A DNA stretch of 64,000 nucleotides from NCBI RefSeq assembly GCF_041146795.1, contig NC_135184.1, forward strand, positions 4,544,967 through 4,608,966. The letters are read 5' to 3'. Positions 43,968-54,408 of this stretch are shown one piece after another. The first letter of the stretch is position 1; every line of letters starts with the position of its first letter. The translations under genes were made by a program, and so were the position numbers. Source of the stretch: Maylandia zebra. Lineage: Eukaryota > Chordata > Actinopteri > Cichliformes > Cichlidae. Below the pieces are notes generated by a model. That model did not search any database and was not told the origin of the DNA. It was given only the letters and a program-made list of their open reading frames with translations.

Positions 43968-44357
43968 TGTAGGAGCCATAATTGAATGTATTGAATTTTG
44001 ATGATCACTGGGTTTTTATTTGTTTGGTTGTTATGGGAGTCACGTGGGTGCTAGCGGTGACATAAATGGGCGTTGTCACTCTGTCATTCACGGGTTTTGA
44101 TTTTGACAGAGAGGAGGGCTGGGTAGCCGTAGTTTTTGTTGACCGCTGCACTACATGTTTCGCTTCGTTATATTAGAGCCTGTGATGTTGTAAGAGTTTG
44201 AATCAGGAGCCGATGATACTACTCTGTAAACTCTCAAAGCACTTTAATTAAACGAGCAAACAATTCCATCTCTCGCATTATTGCGTAACTTTGACAGCGC
44301 GTCAGGCAAATAGGCAGGCTCCATCCCCGGCCTGTAGCGACTGTGGAAGTCGCTACA
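43968..44357 (+). repeat. BEL/Pao 3' LTR (390 bp)
   Basis: TGTAGGAGCC...CGCTACA, with canonical TG...CA ends. Confidence 0.9.
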
Positions 44358-45350
44358 ATGTTCTTTATTTATTTATCTGGTAAAAAGTCTCATTGACTTT
44401 AAAATGTCTTTTTCAAAAGAGATCTGGCCAAGACCAGAAGCTCCAGTTTTCTCTGCTTCTGTTTGCAGCAGAGCAAAAAGGACAGAGAGCAAGGGACGAG
44501 AGAAGACACGAGACAAAGACATGAACGGGACCAAATACTAACCAAGACAACCTAAACAACAAATACTGAATAAATTCAAGAGCGTAAGCCCTTGAATTCT
44601 GATTTAATAAAGTAAATCAGAATACTTTATTAATCCTGAAGGATTAATAAAGTATTCTGATTCTGATAACTAGGAAACATAAGATACACAGAGAACAGAA
44701 TAATGATTAAACAAGACTCAAAAAACCATAAACACAAAACACTGGGTCAACGGCCCAGGTACCCTAACAGCCGAGGGAAAAGATGACCTCCTATTCACAT
44801 CATTATGGTATATTTTACTCCCATATCACTACTCAAAGATCATATTTCATTGTTGTAGGTTGTGGAGGTGACACACACACAAGCTGTAGTTCAACAATGA
44901 CTTCATTCCTCTATTGACCTATAAAGAGTCTTGTTACATAAGATTAAAGCTGGAAACTGACACACATAAGCCCAAACAGATTGTGTTATTGTGGACGTTG
45001 AAGTCACTGCATGTGTTTTTCATGAAGATTAAACTTTCCTGTGCTGTTGGTTCTTTGTTTAATTCTGTTGATTCTTACTTTTTTGTTCCTAAAGTTTAGT
45101 TTAAACTAAACCTAGTGTTCACATTTCCCCTGTCTCGTGTAGTCAATTAGGTTCAGCTGTGTCTTTGCCATTCCATGTCTCCCCCTGTGTGTATTTATAC
45201 TATGTGTCCTCGTGTGCTCCTCGCCGGTTCATCTGTGTTTTTTCCTGCATCATTCTGTGTCGTCTCCCTGCATCTCCATTTTAGGTTTCAGTTCTGTGTT
45301 GTGTTAGTTTTTTCCAGTTTAGGTTTCACCTCCTTCGCCCGTTCCTAGAT

Positions 45351-45735
45351 GCCCCTGGTCTCATATCGCACTGGACTTCATCACTGGTCTCCCACCATCC
45401 TCAGGTAACAGTTATTCTGACCATCATCGATCGGTTCTCCAAAGCTGTGCATTTCATTGCTCTGCCTAAGCTCCCATCAGCTCTGAACACCAGCCAGATT
45501 CTTACACAGCATGTGTTCACGTTCTGGGTTTGGAGAGAGTTTTGCAAGGAACTAGGGGCTCAAGTCAGCTTACCATCCGGTTTCCATCTCAAACTAATGG
45601 GCAAATGGAACAGGCAAGCCACCTTGGCTTTCATACCTTGGCTCAGGCGATTAGAGGATCATCAGGGGGTCCTTTTGTCCCTCTGTGGGGGGATACTCCC
45701 ACTAGTTTTAAATCTGGGACTCCCCACCATTTGAT
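45351..45735 (+). pseudogene. Gypsy integrase fragment, longer form (unit 3)
   Basis: Begins [19 protein letters not shown] and continues beyond the point where units 1 and 2 are deleted: [12 protein letters not shown], then VWREFCKELGAQVSL and a shifted stretch resembling the NGQ.E.A.. region. Several frameshifts and internal losses. It represents the ancestral state of the short fragments at 7870 and 26572. Confidence 0.7.
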
Positions 45736-45900
45736 CTTAGAACTGAAGAAGCTTCTCGGATGAGAGGTGATGAGAGGTGATGAGAGGTGAAAAGTCTTCA
45801 AGCAACTTAAACAAGTCCAGACGCTTTTCTTTGCAAGCTGATTTGACTACGATGACCTGGATGACTGAGAACCTTCACAGACATAATAAACACAAAGTTT
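45736..45900 (+). repeat. Retrotransposon 3' end fragment, possibly Penelope-like
   Basis: ELKKLLG followed by a stop, then CTTCTCGGATGAGAGGTGA, a sequence that recurs at the end of teleost retroelements, I believe Penelope-like ones. The GATGAGAGGT unit is repeated three times at about 45761-45790. It abuts the integrase fragment. Family assignment is tentative. Confidence 0.4.
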
Positions 45901-46900
45901 TTGTTCTATAACATTTTTCTATCATTGCTTTATTATGGATTAGGTGCAAGAGTTGTTAAAATGTATAATTAAATAATAGATGAATTCAATAGCAAACTGT
46001 GCCTCGTTCTCAGATGGACAGCAAGTGGAATGTGATAGATGAGATGAGGAGATGGAAGGAAGAAGAGAGGCAAAGAGTGATTCACAGGCAGAGCTTAGTT
46101 TATTTCCCAGTTTTGTCGCCTTATGGTTCCAAGCGCGGTGACCAATCTTTGCGTTTTATTATTATCTCATAACACTTGTTTAATCAGCTACCCTCTCTCC
46201 TGTGGACTGTTTAATCTCTACAGTCTCAGATCAACACAGCCCTGCCCTCCAGCACTATCAGCAGCAAGAGCAGAAGCAACCCCCCAAACAGCAACATTGT
46301 ACCCCATCAGGTAAAAAATGGGCTACGTTTGCTTTGCATTGTGCCCACCTGATGACAGTGATGTAGTGTGATGTGATTCCATATTAGATTCTTGATGAAT
46401 GTGGGTTGTTGTTCTTCAGCCTGCTTCTATGTGCCCTTTTTAACTGTGAGCACCCGCCCCTTTAAACATCTCTGCACTGCCCTGACTAAATGTATATATA
46501 AACTGTCTCTATGGTTTACAGTCTGAGTCTGACAAGCTGTCAGCTGTTCATTTCTGCTATTTGAATTGTTAAAAGAAACAAACTATTCATTTAGCAGATT
46601 AACAAAAAGAATAGAGAGGCATCCAGTTATTGACATTTATATTATTTAGTTAAAGGTTTGAACAAAAAACAATTAAACACAGAGCCTCTTCCTGCTTTCT
46701 GGAATGAATCACAGCATGAAAGCCCTTCCTCTTCTTCCTGCTCTCTAGCTCAGCACCTCCTGTCTGTCCATATCGTTCTGTGTTCCCTCCCCTTTAGATC
46801 TACATTATGAAGATGGGTGTAACCAACATGTGTTAGAGCTGGCAGGCCCCATTCACAGCAGCAACACTTGTTGTTCAGATCAGACCAGTTTCTATATTAA

Positions 46901-46912
46901 GGAAGTGAAACT
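46901..46912 (+). promoter_or_regulatory. ISRE-like motif upstream of TRIM-3
   Basis: GGAAGTGAAACT at the same distance from the start codon as in units 1 and 2. Confidence 0.3.
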
Positions 46913-46940
46913 TACACAGTCACTGACACTGAGAGGAGAA

Positions 46941-48614
46941 ATGGCGCAGAAAGGAGTTCAGCTAGACCGAGAAACCTTCTCTTGTTCGATCTGTTTGGAT
47001 CTACTGAAGGATCCAGTGACTCTTCCCTGTGGACACAGCTACTGCATGAAGTGTATTGAAAGCTTCTGGGATGAAGAGGAAAAGAAGAAAATCTACAGCT
47101 GCCCTCAGTGCCGGAGGACCTTCACAGCGAGGCCTGTCCTGGAGAAAAACACCATGTTAGCAGTTTTAGTGGAGGAGCTGAAGAAGACTGGACTCCAAGC
47201 TGCTCCTGCTGATCACTGCTATGCTGGACCTGAAGATGTGGCCTGTGATGTCTGCACTGGAAGAAAAATAAAAGCCTTCAAGTCCTGTTTAGTCTGTCTG
47301 GCATCTTACTGTGAGAAACACCTTCAGCCTCATTATGATGTGGCTCCATTAAAGAAACACAAGCTGGTGGAGCCCTCCAAGAAGCTCCAGGAGAACATCT
47401 GCTCTCGTCATGATGAGGTGATGAAGATGTTCTGCCGTACTGATCAGCAGAGTATCTGTTATCTCTGCCCTGTGGATGAACATAAAGGCCACGACACAGT
47501 CTCAGCTGCAGCAGAAAGGACTGAGAGGCAGAGAGAGCTGGAGGTGAGTCGACAAAACATCCAGCAGAGAATCCAGGACAGAGAGAAAGATGTGAAGCTG
47601 CTTCAACAGGAGGTGGAGGCCATCAATCAGTCTGCTGATCAAACAGTGGAGCACAGTGAGAAGATCTTCACTGAGCTGATCCATCTCATCCAGAAAAGAA
47701 GCTCTGATGTGAAGCAGCAGATCAGATCCCAGCAGGAAACTGAAGTGAGTCGAGTCAAAGAGCTTCAGGAGAAGCTGGAGCAGGAGATCACTGAGCTGAA
47801 GAGGAAAGATGCTGAGCTCAAGCAGCTCTCACACACAGAGGATCACATCCAGTTTCTACACAACTACCCCTCACTGTCAGCACTCAGTGAGTCTACAGAC
47901 TCATCCAGCATCAATATCCGTCCTCTGAGCTACTTTGAGGATGTGACAGCAGCTGTGTCAGAGGTCAGAGATAAACTACAGGACATTCTGAGAGAGCAAT
48001 GGACAAACATCTCACTGACAGTCACTGAAGTGGATGTTTCACTGTCACAACCAGAGCCAAAGACCAGAGCTGGATTCTTAAAATATTCATGTGAAATCAC
48101 ACTGGATCCAAACACAGCAAACAAACGGCTGTTATTATCAGAGGAGAACAGAAAAGCAACATTTATGAATCAACAACAGTCTTATTCTGATCATCCAGAC
48201 AGATTCACTTATTGGTCTCAGGTCCTGAGTAGAGAGAGTCTGACTGGACGTTGTTACTGGGAGGTGGAGTGGAGAGGGGAAGGAGTTTATGTAGCAGTCG
48301 CATACAAGAATATCAGCAGAGAAGGAGGTGGTAATGAATGTGTTTTTGGATGTAATGACAAATCTTGGTCATTAGATTGTAACAACAACAGATATATATT
48401 TCGGTACAACAACATCCAAACTCGTGTCTCAGGTCCTCGTTCCTCCAGAGTAGGAGTGTACCTGGATCACAGAGCAGGTATTTTGTCCTTCTACAGCGTC
48501 TCTGAAACCATGACTCTCCTCCACAGAGTCCAGACCACATTCACTCAGCCGCTCTATGCTGGACTGTTGGTTTACTGGTATGGAACCACTGCTGAGTTGA
48601 TTAAAGTGAAATAG
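46941..48614 (+). CDS. TRIM family E3 ubiquitin ligase-like protein, copy 3
   Basis: Single exon of 557 residues with RING, two B-boxes, coiled coil and PRY-SPRY, all RING ligands intact. It is a mosaic of the other copies. The RING edge (RRTFTARPVLEKN) is as in copy 2, the B-box linker (QPHYDVAPLKK) as in copy 1, much of the B30.2 core (CNDKSWSLDCNNN, FRYNNIQTRV) as in copy 2, and the C-terminus (LLVYWYGTTAELIKVK) as in copy 1. Private changes include DPVTLPCGHSYC in the RING, FTYWSQVLS, ECVFG and NRYIFRY in B30.2, and CPVDEHKGHD in B-box 2, where S becomes P. Predicted ubiquitin ligase; target unknown. Confidence 0.93.
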   Translation: MAQKGVQLDRETFSCSICLDLLKDPVTLPCGHSYCMKCIESFWDEEEKKKIYSCPQCRRTFTARPVLEKNTMLAVLVEELKKTGLQAAPADHCYAGPEDVACDVCTGRKIKAFKSCLVCLASYCEKHLQPHYDVAPLKKHKLVEPSKKLQENICSRHDEVMKMFCRTDQQSICYLCPVDEHKGHDTVSAAAERTERQRELEVSRQNIQQRIQDREKDVKLLQQEVEAINQSADQTVEHSEKIFTELIHLIQKRSSDVKQQIRSQQETEVSRVKELQEKLEQEITELKRKDAELKQLSHTEDHIQFLHNYPSLSALSESTDSSSINIRPLSYFEDVTAAVSEVRDKLQDILREQWTNISLTVTEVDVSLSQPEPKTRAGFLKYSCEITLDPNTANKRLLLSEENRKATFMNQQQSYSDHPDRFTYWSQVLSRESLTGRCYWEVEWRGEGVYVAVAYKNISREGGGNECVFGCNDKSWSLDCNNNRYIFRYNNIQTRVSGPRSSRVGVYLDHRAGILSFYSVSETMTLLHRVQTTFTQPLYAGLLVYWYGTTAELIKVK

Positions 48615-50115
48615 ACTGAAGTCTTTCATATTGTTGTAAGTTTAAATCTGTATTTTAGTTCCCTTTTAGTTTCTCTCCATCATTATTGTGGTATTTATGT
48701 GCTGCACATAAATCAGATGTCAGTCAAACATTATGGGCAGTACCTCGACATCTTCAACATGTTGTCTTGATGTTTTTACGTTTTATAGGTGGAGCTCTTT
48801 CCTGTGTCTGTTCAGCCATGGAGACTATCAATGCTTATGGATATTTTTATTTGAAAAATTTCTCCACATGACAACATAAACTTCTCTATCTTCTAAATGT
48901 TTACTGAATATTTTTCTTAGGTATTTGTATGTTGTTGTTTCTCTTCACTGATCTTAACAGAGAAGTCTACAGACCTTCCTTTATCACACAGATTTTATTC
49001 TCATTTGTACATTTATAAAGAAAACAATTAATTACAGAGCAATAAGAAATTTTAAGAAAGTGCACTATATCATAATTTATAGTAAAGTGTATTAAAGCAT
49101 CGTTAGTTAGTCACTTATTTAGTTTGGAGCTGTATCATCTGACACTGTAGAAACATTTCCTCCAGCTTCAGCACAGAATGTTAAAAACAGAACTATTAAT
49201 GAGAACAAACAGTAGGAACACAGTATCAGCAAACATCATGGCTTAAAATGGAGAGTAAAAATCTAAAAAGAAATAAACAAATTAGTAAAAAGGATTTCCT
49301 GTTGACATGTTATTGGTCCTATCTTGTCTGCAGCACCTCCAGGATGCTTCTTATATGTTTCTGGTTATTTTTGCACCAATTTTAGTTTTTGTCAGTAGGA
49401 AGTTCAAGTTCAACTCAGTGTGTTTGTTTGTTTTTTTCAAACTGATGCCTGACCTTGAACACCAAACATCTGTCAATAAAGCAATGATATAAAATGCTTA
49501 TATTAGTACTGAAAAACTGCATATCCACTTTACAAATATAAATAATGATATAAATCCACAGCTGAACTGGAGGAGCAGCTGATCTAGTTCACTCATGTGT
49601 TTCTGGACTAAGAGTTGGAGCAAATACCTTATGATTCAGTGATGTTTGTTTTTGTTCAATATTTTGTAGATCCAAGAGTGAGTTTGACTCATGATGATGA
49701 TGTTCCGAATGAAACAAAGTTGGTCACAAATTCTTCAAAGCTGTTTATTAAGAATATATTCACTTGGACTCATGAGACAGGCTTGTGATCCAAGGGAGCC
49801 ATCAACTGGACAATTACTGACATGACAACAAAAAAGCTAAGTACAGAGGGGGGAACAGAGGTGAAAATACTTGCTTTAAAGGATTGTAATGTTTCCTTTT
49901 AAAATAAGTCTCTAAGGTCAGACAAAGGGACAGAAACTCATAGCTTTCTACCAGCCCAATGACAAAACTATAAGTTGTTTTTTAACATCTACTTTTTCAT
50001 CTATTTGGCAGTCACAGTGAAAAGTATAAACATTGGCACGCTTTGTCTTGTGATTCTGCTGTTCGTAAAAAATGACCATGCGCAAAGTACCAGACTTTAA
50101 GGCTTTGACTTGATG
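48615..50115. other. TRIM-3 3' flank, non-coding
   Basis: Nearly identical to 10676-12176 and 29367-30867. It is interrupted at CCAAT by the Mag-like element. No gene is seen. Confidence 0.6.
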
Positions 50116-50120
50116 CCAAT

Positions 50121-50260
50121 TGTTACGATATTACTTCAGGGAGCAGACATGACACCGTCTTAGGTTTTAGCCATCACTTTTTTATTATCTCCACACCACC
50201 CTCCGGTGGCTTCCACATGAACTGCACCTTAAACAACAACTGTTCACTCATATCATGACA
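50121..50260 (-). repeat. Mag-like element 3' LTR (140 bp)
   Basis: On the plus strand TGTTACGATA...CATGACA; identical to 54409-54548. Confidence 0.92.
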
Positions 50261-50283
50261 TCCCCCTTTTTTTTTTTTTTTTC
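50261..50283 (-). other. Polypurine tract of the Mag-like element
   Basis: The plus strand shows TCCCCC followed by a run of about 17 T. On the element's strand this is an A-run then GGGGGA directly before the 3' LTR, as expected for the plus-strand primer. Confidence 0.7.
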
Positions 50284-50468
50284 AACAACAGGGGCAAACA
50301 ACAAAGTAACTCACAACACCACTCAAGGCCCATGACCAGAGGGAAAAAAGAAAGGGAGAAAAAAAAAAATGCCTCTTGGCATACTCACATTTCTCTCTAG
50401 TGAACACTTTTTTTATTTTTATTTTTTTTTTTTTAATCACAGCATGTGCTCAAAACATAATGTTCATT

Positions 50469-53400
50469 TTATTCCTCAATAAGCCTTCTGGGCTTGGAAA
50501 CAATACGTCCACTCGCAGTTTTGGGTGGGGAACTTGGAAACTCTGTGGGAGTGACATTTGTACTTTGCATGTCCATCTCACTTTGTCCCTGTGTTTCATC
50601 ACACTCATTTTGCTGTGTTACGTTTTGGTTGTCCCTTGACTGCCTTAGAAACTTTCTGTTCCTTCTATATGTCTGTCCATCAGGCATCTGAACAACATAA
50701 GATCTTGGATGTTCAGATAAACCTGTCACCTGAGCTGGATTCCATACACCCTGTTGCCACATTCTGACAGTGTCACCAACCTGCAGTTGTTTAAGTGCTT
50801 TGGTTCCTTGGTTAAAGTATTCTCTCTGTTTCTGTTGTCTTGTTTCTAACAACTGCTGCACTGTCTTAGTGACCATGTGGGGTTTCAATCTTTGCGATGT
50901 TGTTGGAAGTCTTGTTCTTATGCGTCGACCCATTAGCAGCTGGGCTGGTGACGCTCCAATGTCCTCCAACGGTGTACTCCTCAGATTCATTAATGATAGA
51001 TACGGGTCATTCCCCTCGGCTTTTGCCTTTTTTAACAAGAGTTTCACTGTTTGTACTCCTCTCTCTGCCATTCCGTTTGACTGTGCATGGTGGGGGCTCG
51101 TAGTGTTGTGACAAAACTCCCACTCTTTTGCAAAGTCTTGGAATTCACGGGAGCTGAACTGTGGTCCGTTGTCTGAAATCACCGTTTCAGGAATCCCGTG
51201 TCTGGCAAATTGTGACTTAAGATGAGTGATAACTGTTGCACTTCTTGTGTCTGACTTCAGCCACTCAACCTCAATGAACTTGGAATAGTAATCCACTAAG
51301 AGGAGATATTCCTGCTGGTCAAAAGTAAATAGGTCCACACCTATCTTCTGCCAAGGTCTTTCAGGAACACTATGTGGATGTAGTGGTTCTTTGTTCTGTC
51401 GTTTCTGGTGAGTACTGCACACATCACAGCAGTTCACCATCTCTGTGATACTCTGTGACATTCCAGGCCAAAAGAGTACTTCTCTCGCTCTGCGTCGGCA
51501 GCTTTCAATACCCAAGTGACCCTCATGAATGCGCTTTAGCATTTCTGCTCTCAGTGCTGCAGGAACAATAAGCTGCTCTCCTTTGAACAGAACTCCATCC
51601 ACTACTGAAATTTGTTCCCTGTAATTCCAATACGCTTGGATTTCTGTTGCAGCTTGGTTTCTTGTTTCTGGCCATCCATCCAGAACTGTCTCTGTAAGTT
51701 TAGTCAGTGTCATATCATTCCTTGTTTCCTTTCTGAATTCCTTTAGTTTTGCACTTGTCACAGGTAAGTTGGAAATTACCATGTGCACCTGGTCTTCTAT
51801 CTCATTATCAGATGAGCTGGTCACTGGCAAATATGCTCTGGATAATGTGTCTGCGATGTACATTTCACTTCCTGGCTTGTACTGTACTTGTACCTGATAT
51901 TTTTGCAGTCTCATTAGGAGTCTCTGTATTCTTGCTGGAGCACTGCTCAACGGCTTTTTCATTATCACTTCTAGTGGTTTGTGATCTGACTCCACGTTCA
52001 CTTCTCTGCCATACACATACTGATGGAAACGCTCTGCACCAAACACAATTGCCAACATCTCCTTTTCTATTTGTGCATAACGCTGTTCAGTCTCTGTTAA
52101 TGAGCGTGATGCATAAGCAACTGGCTTGCCATCTTGTAGTAAGACAGCACCGAGTCCACTTTTAGAAGCATCGACAGATAGTGTTACTGGAAGCTGTACA
52201 TCATAGTATCTGAGCACAGGAGCTTCAGTAAGAATTGTTTTCAATTTGTTGAATGCGTGCTGATGCTCACCTTCCCACTGCCATGCAGCATCATCTCTGG
52301 TAAGGCCGCGTAATGGCGCTGTGTGTTGTGACATGTTTGGAATGAACTTTGCTAGGTATGTCACCATACCCAGAAATCGCTCCACATCTTTTTTGCACTC
52401 TGGTGTAGGCATTTTCTTTACTGCCTCTATCTTGCTCTGATCTGGTTTCAAACCATCTGCCGAGAAGATGTGGCCAAGGTATTTAATTTCCTCCAGGCCT
52501 ACCTTGCATTTGTCTTTGTTCAGCTTAAAATTTTTTGCTCTTGCTCTCTCCAGCACTTGCCTCAGTCTGTCGTCATGCTGTACTTTAGTCTCTCCCCAGA
52601 TCAAAAGGTCGTCTATGTATGTCTCGACGCCATCAATCCCCTCAAACAGCTGCCTCACCGTCCTGTGGAATACTTCTGGAGCTGAATTAATTCCAAAAGG
52701 CAGGCGAAGGAATCTGTAACGACCAAAAGGTGTGTTGAATGTACAGAGACGAGAGCTGGCTTCATCCAATTTAAGTTGCCAAAATCCTGAGCTTGCGTCC
52801 AGCACTGTGAAGTATTTGGCCTTTGCCAGTCGGCTCGTTATCTCTTCAACTGTTGGCAACTGGTAGTGCTCTCTCATGACTGCTGTATTGAGATCACGTG
52901 GATCTAGGCAGACTCTCAGTCGTCCAGTAGCCTTTTCCACAACGACGATTGGATTTACCCACTGGGTAGGCTCTTCAATTTTTGTAATCACCTCCATTTT
53001 TTCCATTCTGTCCAGTTCTACTTTGAGTTTTTCTCTCAAAGTGACGGGGATTTTTCTCGGTGGATGAACTTTTGGTGCCACACTATCATTAATTTGAATG
53101 GTGTGTTCTCCCTCAAGGCAACCTATCCCCTCAAACACATCAGCAAATTCTTTGAAGATGTCCATTTCATCACTTTTATTCAGTGCCATCACTCTCTTGA
53201 TGAGTCCCATTTCTTCACATGTTTGAATTCCCAGAATTGGCTTGGTTTCTGATTTTACGACAATGAACTCCAAAGCAAAACTTTTCTTTTTGTATTTCAC
53301 TGCCCAAGTGCACTTTCCTTTAACTGCTATTTTGTCTCCGGTGTATGTTGACAACCTGACATTTGTGGGTCTAAGCATTTGCTTATTTCCTATTCTTCGT

Positions 53401-54362
53401 AGTAGACTGTAGGGAACCACATTGGCTTGTGCACCAGTATCAAGTTTGAATTTCACAGGTTTGTGGCCAACTTTTATTTCTACAGTCCATTCATCTGTTC
53501 GTGTCTGTGTTTTTGCATTTACAGCTCCAATGAACAGACTTGCCTGCTGATCCGTAGCTTCATCGGCGACAGTGTGCACTTTTCTCGATCTACACATTCT
53601 GGCAAAGTGATTCATTTTCCCGCAGTTCTTGCACAGTTTGCCATAAGCAGGGCATTGGCGTAATGCATGCTTAGTTCCACATCGTTTGCAATTAAACGTG
53701 CTTGCTTGGTCTTTGTCGTTCAGTTTCATCTTACTTTGTCTGTCTTTTTTGCATGTCTGCTTATGTCTCACTGCATCTACGTCTTTACTTTCATGTGCAG
53801 AGACTTGAGCATTTTGATCCTCCTCATGCATTTGCTTGATTTGAGCTTTTGTGGTCTCAGCTGCAATGCAAAGCTGAACTACTTTTTCGAGAGTAATATC
53901 ATCTTCTCTTAACAGCCTTTCTCTCATTGCATCCGATGTAATTCCACACACTACCCGATCTCTGATGAGGGATTCTTGCAGTTGTCCAAATTCACATGAC
54001 TTGGCCCTTAGCTTTAGCTCCGTGATGTACTGGCTAATTGGCATATCCCCTTGCACACACGTGAAAAACTTGTACCTTTCATAGGTTATGTTCTTCTTTG
54101 GGCTACAGTATTCCTCAAATTTCTCCATTATTTTCGTCAGCGTATGCTCATCACCATTTTCCGCAAACGTGAAGGTATTATACACTTCAACCGCTTCCTC
54201 TCCAGCAACGTGAAGAAATAGTGAAGACTGTACCTTGGGTGGCTTGCTAGCACCTCCTGTAGCCGCGAGATACAGCTCGAACCGTTGCCGAAACCGTCTC
54301 CAATTTTCCGAGAGGTTCCCTTGCAGCAAATCAAGTCCAGCTGGCGGCTTAAGCCCTTCCAT
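50469..54362 (-). CDS. Mag-like Gypsy Gag-Pol polyprotein
   Basis: Single 1297-residue frame with no stop or frame break. Gag (about 1-220) ends in two zinc knuckles (C225, C228, C237 and C244, C247, H252, C257). The retropepsin has D308-T-G. RT spans about 430-620 with the YIDDLL box (D584, D585), and RNase H follows from D731 (DASKSGLGAVLL) to ADTLSR (about 840). The integrase zinc domain (about 946-982) and a DDE core follow, with D1010, D1064 and E1100; D and E are 35 residues apart, the canonical spacing. The C-terminal tail is basic. The canonical protease-RT-RNase H-integrase order differs from the Gmr1 copies in this window. Similar to proteins widely labelled K02A2.6-like; lineage assignment is from memory. 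Confidence 0.93.
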   Translation of the reverse strand: MEGLKPPAGLDLLQGNLSENWRRFRQRFELYLAATGGASKPPKVQSSLFLHVAGEEAVEVYNTFTFAENGDEHTLTKIMEKFEEYCSPKKNITYERYKFFTCVQGDMPISQYITELKLRAKSCEFGQLQESLIRDRVVCGITSDAMRERLLREDDITLEKVVQLCIAAETTKAQIKQMHEEDQNAQVSAHESKDVDAVRHKQTCKKDRQSKMKLNDKDQASTFNCKRCGTKHALRQCPAYGKLCKNCGKMNHFARMCRSRKVHTVADEATDQQASLFIGAVNAKTQTRTDEWTVEIKVGHKPVKFKLDTGAQANVVPYSLLRRIGNKQMLRPTNVRLSTYTGDKIAVKGKCTWAVKYKKKSFALEFIVVKSETKPILGIQTCEEMGLIKRVMALNKSDEMDIFKEFADVFEGIGCLEGEHTIQINDSVAPKVHPPRKIPVTLREKLKVELDRMEKMEVITKIEEPTQWVNPIVVVEKATGRLRVCLDPRDLNTAVMREHYQLPTVEEITSRLAKAKYFTVLDASSGFWQLKLDEASSRLCTFNTPFGRYRFLRLPFGINSAPEVFHRTVRQLFEGIDGVETYIDDLLIWGETKVQHDDRLRQVLERARAKNFKLNKDKCKVGLEEIKYLGHIFSADGLKPDQSKIEAVKKMPTPECKKDVERFLGMVTYLAKFIPNMSQHTAPLRGLTRDDAAWQWEGEHQHAFNKLKTILTEAPVLRYYDVQLPVTLSVDASKSGLGAVLLQDGKPVAYASRSLTETEQRYAQIEKEMLAIVFGAERFHQYVYGREVNVESDHKPLEVIMKKPLSSAPARIQRLLMRLQKYQVQVQYKPGSEMYIADTLSRAYLPVTSSSDNEIEDQVHMVISNLPVTSAKLKEFRKETRNDMTLTKLTETVLDGWPETRNQAATEIQAYWNYREQISVVDGVLFKGEQLIVPAALRAEMLKRIHEGHLGIESCRRRAREVLFWPGMSQSITEMVNCCDVCSTHQKRQNKEPLHPHSVPERPWQKIGVDLFTFDQQEYLLLVDYYSKFIEVEWLKSDTRSATVITHLKSQFARHGIPETVISDNGPQFSSREFQDFAKEWEFCHNTTSPHHAQSNGMAERGVQTVKLLLKKAKAEGNDPYLSLMNLRSTPLEDIGASPAQLLMGRRIRTRLPTTSQRLKPHMVTKTVQQLLETRQQKQREYFNQGTKALKQLQVGDTVRMWQQGVWNPAQVTGLSEHPRSYVVQMPDGQTYRRNRKFLRQSRDNQNVTQQNECDETQGQSEMDMQSTNVTPTEFPSSPPKTASGRIVSKPRRLIEE

Positions 54363-54390
54363 GTGTGCGACACTCTTCTATAGCCTTATC

Positions 54391-54408
54391 AGTTCACTTC
54401 TGACACCA
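54391..54408 (-). other. Primer-binding site of the Mag-like element
   Basis: Minus strand TGGTGTCAGAAGTGAACT immediately next to the 5' LTR end. The tRNA was not identified. Confidence 0.65.

Larger units (their letters stand above)
35819..44357 (+). mobile_element. BEL/Pao LTR retrotransposon (defective)
   Basis: LTRs 35819-36208 and 43968-44357 are 390 bp and appear identical apart from the second-last base (TA against CA). Flanks are ATATT (35814-35818) and ATGTT (44358-44362), a 5-base duplication with one mismatch. The site in unit 1 is the TTTTATATTTTTTATTTATT stretch near 6450. Coding order is gag, protease, RT, RNase H, integrase, as in BEL/Pao. Damage includes a LINE insertion in gag, a frame break at a T-run at the gag/pol junction, extra sequence in the RT region and a stop in integrase. 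The Pao-type RT, with the YVDD box and a long pre-RT region, supports the family. Confidence 0.9.
44363..46492. other. Unit 3 spacer between BEL/Pao and TRIM-3
   Basis: Counterpart of 6450-8549. It keeps the hairpins (about 44575-44661), lacks about 440 bases at 45103 (including the MITE-like remnant), and keeps a longer integrase fragment plus another retrotransposon tail (45351-45900). No intact gene. Confidence 0.55.
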
